From Physella acuta (Eukaryota > Mollusca > Gastropoda > Physidae): a stretch of DNA of 64,000 nt. A program made the translations under genes and the position numbers. The notes beneath the pieces were generated by a model. That model was given only the letters and a program-made list of their open reading frames with translations. It was not told the origin of the DNA and did no database searches. This document shows positions 61,801 through 64,000 of the stretch, piece after piece. The DNA lies in assembly GCF_028476545.1 (NCBI RefSeq), contig NW_026732731.1, forward strand, positions 287,231-351,230. The letters run 5' to 3'. Numbering within the stretch: position 1 is the stretch's first letter; each line of letters starts with the position of its first letter.

Positions 61801-64000
61801 GATTTTATTAGGGAAAATAAAGGCGGCTGGGCATAGAACTTTTTACTTATACCATAATATTACTTATTACTTGGGTCATAAAAGCTTCAATTCATCTGCC
61901 ATATTAGCCGTCAGGTATGGAAATGTAACTTACTTTATTGAAATCATTACAACTCTTTAAAAGCAGGATTCCTCCGCTCCTAATCTGCTTGATTTAAACA
62001 ATACAGAAACAGTTTTAAATAACAGCGCTAATGCAATTACGGGAATAAACAACACACTCAAAATAATTTAAAAATACATTGTAAATATAATTTTCGTAAA
62101 ACAATTTAGCCATGGCATTCAATTTTAAAATTTAAAGTTAAAAATTAAAAAGCCGTGGCAAGATTATTTAAACTGTTGCTTGATACTGACACAACTCTTC
62201 AACCAAAGCTTGTCTCGGTTAATGCTCTTTCTTCCAATAGAACAAAAAATGACCATTTGTATTCTCTTCTGTTAGTTCAACTCATCACACAGGACGTGGT
62301 AGCAGAGATTGGCATGTCCGTGAGCAGCAGTCTCAAGGTCGGGTGCACGGCCAAGGACGCCTGGGGCTGGACATACATGGCCATCTCCAGATACGAAGGG
62401 GACAGTTCATATACGCTGGAGTTCTTGGGTATGTTGGGTACAAGTCACTGGGTGTGGGGGGGGGGGGGCAGTTCATATACACTGGAGTTTCTTGGGTATG
62501 TTGGGTAAAAGTCACTGGGTGTGGGGGGGGGGGGGGACAGTTCCTATACACTGGAGTTTCTGGGTACGTGGGGTAAAAGTTATTGGGTGTGTGTGTGTGG
62601 GGGGGGGGTGGGGACAGTTCATATTCGCTGGAGTTTCTGGGTATGTGGGGTAAAAGTCACTGGGTGTGGGGGGGGGGACAGTTAATATACACTGGAGTTC
62701 TTGGGTATGTTGGGTACAAGTTATTGTGGGAGGTGGGGACAGTTCCTATACACTGGAGTTCTTGGGTATGTTGGGTATAAGTTACTGGGGGAGGGGAGGG
62801 GGGGGGCAGTTCATATACACTGGAGTTTCTGGGTACGTGGGGTAAAAGTTACTGGGGGAGGGGGGGGCAGTTCATATACACTGGAGTTTCTGGGTATGTA
62901 AGGCACAAGTCACTGGGTGGGGGAGGTGGGGCCAGTTCATATACACTAGAGTTTCTGGGTACGTGGGGTAAAAGTTCCTGGGGGAGGGGGGGGGGGTAGG
63001 AGATGACAATTCCTATACGTGTTGGAGTTTCTGTGTATGTAAGGCACAAGTCACTAGGGGGGAGGGGGTGGGGGACAGTTACTATACGCTAGAGTTCATA
63101 GGTATGTGAGCCACACGTTTGGGGTGGGTGTCGGGGGGGGGGGGGGCAGTTAATATACATTAGAGTTTCCGGGTTATGTTGGGCTAAAGTTACTGGGGAG
63201 GGGCAGGTGGGGGAACATTTCCTATATTTTGGAGTTTCTGGATATGTGAATGTGTGGGGAGGGGGGGGGGGAAAGGAAAGGAGTTGCTGGGTGGGGGTGG
63301 GTATTAGTTATTAATACTGGAACTTTCTGTATATTTGGGGTAAACATTGGCAGGTGGACAGAGGGGGGGGGGGGGTGACAGAATATTTTCTGCACGATAA
63401 AGTTCTGGGTTGGTATGTGGAGTGGGAGGGGGATAAGTTACTATAATGATAGGTGACTTTGTAGTTTAGTATGATGGGTTTATTAAATGAACTTAAAAAT
63501 TGACTTACGGGACGGCGTGGTCGACTGCTAGCCAAAAAAATATCTCGAGTTGGGGACCCTGGCTAGAGTCTTAGCACGTCCCTGAAGTTCATCCAACTCA
63601 GATGGGTACATGACTCACATTAAGGTGTATAACGGCGGCTGGGCTTAATGCTGACCGAACTATCCCGGCGCAGAAACAGGTGAACTCTACTTCACCTTCA
63701 CCCGTGGGGTCGTCAGATCGAAAGAAAACTCTACAGTTACCTATAACAAATAGTCCAATAGTTGATTGTACCACGCCATCCCATAATACCATATTACCGT
63801 GACGTCCCTTCCCTGTAGGTGGAGTAGAGAAGCGCGACGAATGGCCTTTCATCCCCATCGACTCACGAATGTCCGACTTCGCCCTGCATCGTGACGAGGA
63901 CATGGTCAATCTGGTCCTAGAGACCAAGTACGCCATGTGTGAGGACAAAGGTCGATACCTGTGTGAGGTCAACGTCAACAGGACCTTCTTCAACAAAAAC
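30676..64000 (+). CDS. type II membrane protein, mucin-like stalk and Ig-like domain (3' end beyond window)
   Basis: Seven coding exons with matching phases: 30676-30831, 57577-57782, 58312-58436, 58603-60534, 61462-61671, 62276-62428, 63819-64000+. Residues 1-120 are cytoplasmic: a charged amphipathic start (FERERYRQYVVLMRSRQF) running into IVELLRKWYRDVDPYKPP. One membrane helix lies at about 134-158 (CLVVLLLVLLVISIIVGVVL) after basic DRKTK; no signal peptide is seen. Residues 163-806, in one 1.9 kb exon, are Ser/Thr/Pro/Asn-rich with many N-x-S/T sites, like a mucin. Exons 6-7 look like a V-type Ig fold: VGCTAKDAWGWTYMAISR, then EDKGRYLCEV. I recognise no named orthologue. The join of exon 1 to 57577 over a 26.7 kb intron is inferred from phase 0/0 and helix continuity. 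The exons from 57577 on are firmer. Confidence 0.75.
31268..31545 (-). repeat. SINE A, dimeric form, reverse
   Basis: Read on -: body (AAGCAGGCTGAAATCAGAGT), second head GGACGTGGTCGAGTCAGTAA with a B-box-like part, and a short GAAGAAGG tail. Same layout as 50018-50413. Confidence 0.8.
32224..32440 (+). mobile_element. hAT-type MITE, CAGGGGTCTCCAAACT family, second copy
   Basis: 217 bases; ends CAGGGGTCTCCAAACTACGG and GTTTGGAGACCCCTG, opposite in orientation to 11229-11445. Flanking octamers GTATATAC and GATACGAT do not match well, so the duplication has decayed. Lies in intron 1 of the membrane-protein gene. Confidence 0.88.
33447..33650 (-). repeat. SINE B, reverse
   Basis: Shows GAAGTAGAGGTCACCTGTTT, GCACAGCCGTTTTTACT and the head complementary to CTCGAGTTCGGATCTCGAG. 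The following 33690-33730 (GTAACCATCCCATGCCCCCA) recurs at 36636, so a longer repeat is shared there. Confidence 0.8.
34493..34560 (+). repeat. end of a GGAAAACTGCGCA repeat element
   Basis: GGTAACCGGAAAGATGCGCA followed by AGGAAAACTGCGCAG matches, inverted, the right end of the element at 52969-53259. Only one end is visible. Confidence 0.55.
34975..35022 (-). repeat. fragment of the CAGTGTTTCTTCC poly-G repeat family
   Basis: Poly-C followed by GGAGAAAAAAATATGGAAGA and AACACTGATAA, shared with 50440-50510, 48673-48779 and, inverted, 54109-54215. Confidence 0.55.
35036..35212 (-). mobile_element. LINE 3' fragment (C-terminal end of ORF2)
   Basis: Open - strand frame: GRRRRGRPRKTCRRDVEED, then TKKIGYTWGQLERLTQDRGA, then WKALVSDLCPRR and stop. 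This is the typical C-terminal tail after the reverse transcriptase in many non-LTR elements (RGRP.TWRR...D...W..LV..LC). The remainder of the LINE is absent, a normal 5'-truncated copy. Confidence 0.8.
35335..35405 (+). repeat. SINE B 3' tail with (GATGAT)n
   Basis: CTCTACTTCATCTACCCCAC, then AAAAAGATGATGATGAT. Only the 3' part is kept. Confidence 0.55.
35893..36135 (+). repeat. SINE B, near full length
   Basis: Head GGCTTCGTGGTCGGACGGTA with GAGATCAGATCCCGG as B box, body CCCTGAGTCCACTCAACTCT and GGGAAAGCAAAGCGGTTGG, end CTCAACTTCACCTGCATCG. It lacks the (GAT)n tail. Confidence 0.85.
36364..36392 (+). repeat. (GT)n microsatellite
   Basis: Fourteen or so GT/TG steps in intron 1 of the membrane-protein gene. 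Confidence 0.9.
36535..36690 (-). repeat. SINE B head plus shared flanking repeat
   Basis: GAACCCGGGATCCGAACTTG and GGGTTCGCCGTTATGCGCTT are the reversed head. The following GTAACCATCCCAGGTCCCCA and GTAGGGTACGGCT recur at 33680-33730. Confidence 0.6.
36800..41363 (-). mobile_element. non-autonomous Helitron-like element, copy 1 of a tandem dimer
   Basis: Read on -: 5' TCTATATATATAAAGC, a hairpin AAGTGCCCTATCGGGCACTT near the 5' end, a GC-rich GGCGCC segment, the core array of 342-base units (about 11 repeats, + coordinates 37.44-41.2 kb), an AT-rich 3' flank of about 0.63 kb, then a CCTAAGCGAAGCTAGG hairpin and CAGTATGC before the final CTAG. The base after CTAG is T (36799 on +), as for Helitrons (A|T target, no duplication). 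No Rep/helicase frame is present. The architecture (Helitron-type ends plus tandem core) resembles the core-repeat elements known from molluscs. Confidence 0.8.
37440..41200 (-). repeat. 342-base satellite array in Helitron-like copy 1
   Basis: About 11 units at 342-base spacing, marked by the palindrome AGCCCTCGTCGAGGGCT at about 37459, 37799, 38141 and so on to 40877. Most are of one type (A: CCAAGGTGTTCTCC, CTCAGAAAATTTC), with a B-like unit (CTAGGTGTTCTTC, CTCACAAAATATC) at 38464-38800. The unit nearest the right edge with AGAAATGCCG (40240) is followed by two divergent edge units (40591, 40948). Edge-to-interior similarity falls off as in many satellites. Confidence 0.95.
41364..47977 (-). 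mobile_element. non-autonomous Helitron-like element, copy 2 of a tandem dimer
   Basis: Same layout as copy 1, 6614 bases long; the 2050-base excess equals six 342-base units. Its 3' CTAG (41364-41367 on +) directly touches the 5' TC of copy 1, with no base between. Its own 5' end TCTATATATATAAAGC is preceded by A on - (T47978 on +), so the dimer as a whole sits between A and T. The 170 bases at the GGCGCC end match copy 1 almost exactly, while the AT-rich flanks differ by substitutions and short indels. Confidence 0.8.
42000..47810 (-). repeat. 342-base satellite array in Helitron-like copy 2, with higher-order duplication
   Basis: About 17 units. Order by variant: A-like, then B, B, B, B, A, Bk, B, B, B, A, Bk, A, B, A (AGAAATGCCG), then the same two divergent edge units as in copy 1. 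A block of about 43.1-44.6 kb reappears 1710 bases (five units) downstream with its private marks, for example GGTCATTTTTTAGCC at 43375 and 45085 and GACCAAGG at 44470 and 46180. Confidence 0.95.
47978..48672. other. unassigned intronic spacer
   Basis: Moderate GC near 48030-48180 (GACGTCTCAGACGACG), no frame of note and no repeat matched within the window. Confidence 0.4.
48673..48779. mobile_element. short CAGTG...CACTG MITE
   Basis: 107 bases from CAGTGCTGTGCCCCC to GAAAGAAACACTG, flanked by AATTCAAC and TGTTCAAC (6 of 8 alike). The inside is poly-C plus CCGAAAGGTTTAAGTGTCCC. It matches 50440-50510 and 34975-35022. hAT-like by ends and spacing, but the duplication is imperfect. Confidence 0.6.
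48780..49840. other. AT-rich intronic spacer
   Basis: No gene or named repeat seen; a 95-codon frame at 49438 lacks coding character. Confidence 0.45.
49841..50015 (+). repeat. 54-base tandem repeat, about three copies
   Basis: Units start at TACTGGTACTTTG/TACTGATACTTTG near 49841, 49895, 49949 and a partial at 50004, sharing ACAATTCTAATCTGAACATT. Directly abuts the SINE A at 50018. Confidence 0.9.
50018..50413 (+). repeat. SINE A, full dimeric copy (head-body-head-tail)
   Basis: Head 1 GGCGTGGTCGAGTCGGTAAA with GTGTTCGAACCC as B box; body GATGAGGCTCGTTAGCTGGG to GTTGACACGTAACGC; a second head from about 50281 (GGCGTGGTCGAGTCGGC, GAGTTCAAACCC); then CTTCAACACTAATAATTAAG and (GAA)n. The single-head copies at 27922 and 54288 lack the second head. 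Confidence 0.9.
50440..50510 (+). repeat. fragment of the CAGTGTTTCTTCC poly-G repeat family
   Basis: CCCTCCGAAGATTTAAGTGA and AAAAGTCTGGAAGAAACACT, as in 48673-48779. Confidence 0.55.
50511..51119. other. AT-rich intronic spacer
   Basis: Nothing recognised. Confidence 0.4.
51140..52030 (+). repeat. 17-base minisatellite, about 52 units
   Basis: Unit GGCCGACACGGACTAAA / GGCCGACACGGACAAAA. Variants occur in blocks: CCCGGAATGAA and AGGGACA around 51220-51480, CGAACTATA and CATGAACA around 51540-51790, and a 16-base AAAAGCCGAC form after 51900. Single inverted units (GTCGGCCTTTTG) lie just right at about 52100-52165. The open frames on both strands are by-products of the period. Confidence 0.95.
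52170..52420. other. AT-rich spacer
   Basis: Nothing recognised. Confidence 0.4.
52423..52650 (+). mobile_element. LINE 3' fragment (C-terminal ORF2 tail), worn
   Basis: One frame gives LTWTPQGKRNVRRQLQTWRR and EKELKGRGLTF; a neighbouring frame continues DRTKWRSLVDVSCAHG. This is the same C-terminal LINE motif as at 35036 (WTP.GKR...TWRR...GLT...DR..WRSLV..LC), with a frame change between the parts. The (GAT)n that follows is its 3' tail. Confidence 0.75.
52650..52965 (+). repeat. imperfect (GAT)n microsatellite, LINE tail
   Basis: About 315 bases of GATGAT with GAC/AAT steps, beginning at the end of the LINE fragment. Gives long Asp-, Met-, Ile- or His-rich frames on both strands that are not genes. 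Confidence 0.93.
52969..53259. mobile_element. foldback element with repeated GGAAAACTGCGCAAC ends
   Basis: The left end has two tandem GGAAAACTGCGCAAC units (52990-53025); the right end (53190-53259) has three in inverted orientation, ending in the complement of GGTGACCGGAAAGATGCGC. A related end lies at 34493. Ends differ at the outermost bases and no duplication is clear. Confidence 0.6.
53260..54108. other. intronic spacer
   Basis: No exon or repeat identified. Confidence 0.4.
54109..54215. repeat. CAGTGTTT...ACACTG poly-G element
   Basis: Begins CAGTGTTTTTTATAAACTTT, has two long poly-G runs (54139-54157 and 54184-54194) and ends GGTCGGACACTGG. Inverted relative to 48673. No clear duplication. 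Confidence 0.5.
54288..54592 (+). repeat. SINE A, single-head form
   Basis: Head GGCGTGGTCAAGTCGGTAAA, body GATGAGGATCGTTAGCTGGG, then TTGTGTTCGAGGGGATCC and tail AGAACGAAGAAGAAG. It lacks the second head of the dimeric form. Confidence 0.88.
54839..55260. mobile_element. PIF/Harbinger-like MITE, copy 2
   Basis: 422 bases; starts GGGGTCCTCCATAAATGACG and ends ATTTATGGACGACCCCC, with TAA on both sides (54836-54838, 55261-55263). Opposite orientation to the copy at 19334. Contains poly-C tracts and three TGACGTCA sites. Confidence 0.82.
55264..56390. other. intronic spacer
   Basis: Mixed composition, no gene or repeat family recognised. Confidence 0.4.
56394..56622 (+). repeat. SINE B with (GATGAT)n tail
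   Basis: Head GGCGTGGTCAGATGGTAGAG with CTCGAGTTCGGATCC as B box, body CAGCTCTGATGGGTATCTGA, end TTCATCTGCCCCGTGAG, tail GATGATGATGAT. The most complete forward copy. Confidence 0.88.
56727..57106. mobile_element. PIF/Harbinger-like MITE, copy 3
   Basis: 380 bases; starts GGGGTCATCCATAAATGACG and ends ATTTATGGATGACACC, with CAA on both sides (56724-56726, 57107-57109). Same orientation as copy 2. Its right end lies 470 bases before coding exon 2 of the membrane-protein gene. Confidence 0.82.
57183..57576 (+). repeat. minisatellite that repeats a splice acceptor
   Basis: Eight units of 46-58 bases, each a pyrimidine tract (TTTTTTCTGCTTCTTTC, then C-rich) ending AAACAG or AAAAAG and followed by ATTGTTATT. 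The last AG (57575-57576) is the acceptor of coding exon 2, which starts ATTGTCGAG. Copies of AG end at 57227, 57273, 57320, 57369, 57420, 57471, 57518 and 57576. Confidence 0.93.
60535..61461 (+). other. intron between the mucin-like exon and exon 5
   Basis: GTAAGT donor at 60535, acceptor CAACAG at 61461. No repeat family beyond a short (TA)n at 60910 and a poly-T/G stretch near 61308-61330. Confidence 0.7.
61795..61935 (+). repeat. SINE B 3' half in intron 5
   Basis: TAGGGAAAATAAAGGCGGCT, then AATTCATCTGCCATATTAGC and GTCAGGTATGG. The head is missing. Confidence 0.7.
62405..63330 (+). repeat. minisatellite that repeats the end of exon 6 and its splice donor
   Basis: About 14 units of 60-75 bases. 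Each has CAGTTCATATACACTGGAGT, then TTCTTGGGTATGTTGGG or TTCTGGGTACGTGGGG, then a poly-G tract. The first unit is the last 24 bases of coding exon 6 with its real donor (GT at 62429). Later units drift and lose the motif by about 63330. Confidence 0.92.
63508..63735 (+). repeat. SINE B in the last visible intron
   Basis: Head GGCGTGGTCGACTGCTAGCC, body ATCCAACTCAGATGGGTACA and GGCGGCTGGGCTTAATGC, end CTCTACTTCACCTTCACCCG. Ends about 85 bases before the exon at 63819. Confidence 0.85.

Noticed and set aside
62293-62428. Acceptor at 62291-62292 (CACACAG) for exon 6
   Set aside because: It gives the wrong phase after exon 5. The AG at 62274-62275, with a better pyrimidine tract, restores the frame that carries VGCTAKDAWGWTYM.

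Overview
The window is animal nuclear DNA, AT-rich and crowded with transposons. It most likely comes from a freshwater pulmonate snail of the Biomphalaria/Bulinus/Lymnaea kind. The clues are intron-split genes with GT-AG borders, TAGATCTAGA-rich low-complexity DNA (3430-3560), two tRNA-headed SINE families, long poly-G and (TA)n tracts and Helitron-like tandem-core elements. The species is inferred, not proven.

Four host loci can be supported. (1) Mannose-6-phosphate isomerase (MPI) is complete on + at 3266-8849: 8 exons and 424 codons, with all four zinc ligands at the same residue numbers as in human MPI. Just upstream, 411-1525, are the last two exons of a second MPI gene in tandem, whose 5' part lies left of the window. 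(2) A ZMAT5-like locus (U11/U12 snRNP 20K protein) lies on - at 12874-14228. It has no recognisable intron and is split by a 514-base insertion and by a 278-base hAT-type MITE with a perfect 8-base target duplication; it is probably a dead or dying retrocopy. (3) A worn U6 snRNA retropseudogene with an A-tail lies at 23498-23616. (4) A large + strand gene starts at 30676 and runs off the right edge. It encodes a type II membrane protein with a Ser/Thr-rich mucin-like stalk and an Ig-like domain. Its first intron, about 26.7 kb, holds most of the mobile DNA of the right half.

Mobile layer, left to right: SINE B copies in and around MPI; a hAT MITE (11229-11445); an inverted pair of ACTTTCTCG elements (about 11920-12476 and 13550-14063); a 4.3 kb hAT-like element (14438-18705) with a nested element (16927-18554) that carries a KRBA2-like transposon ORF; PIF/Harbinger-like MITEs (19334, 54839, 56727); a hAT element with perfect 8-base duplications (24051-24916); a SINE whose internal 41-base segment has grown into about 46 tandem copies (25545-27860), itself hit by a small Helitron-like element; LINE 3' tails (35036, 52423); and a 17-base minisatellite (51140-52030).

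The most striking object is a head-to-tail dimer of non-autonomous Helitron-like elements (36800-41363 and 41364-47977, reading on the - strand). The ends are TC...CTAG, the target is A|T, and the CTAG/TC junction has no base between the copies, as expected for rolling-circle read-through. Each copy carries a core array of 342-base units (11 and 17 units). The second striking pattern is in the membrane-protein gene: one minisatellite repeats the splice acceptor of its second coding exon (57183-57576) and another repeats the end and splice donor of its sixth coding exon (62405-63330).
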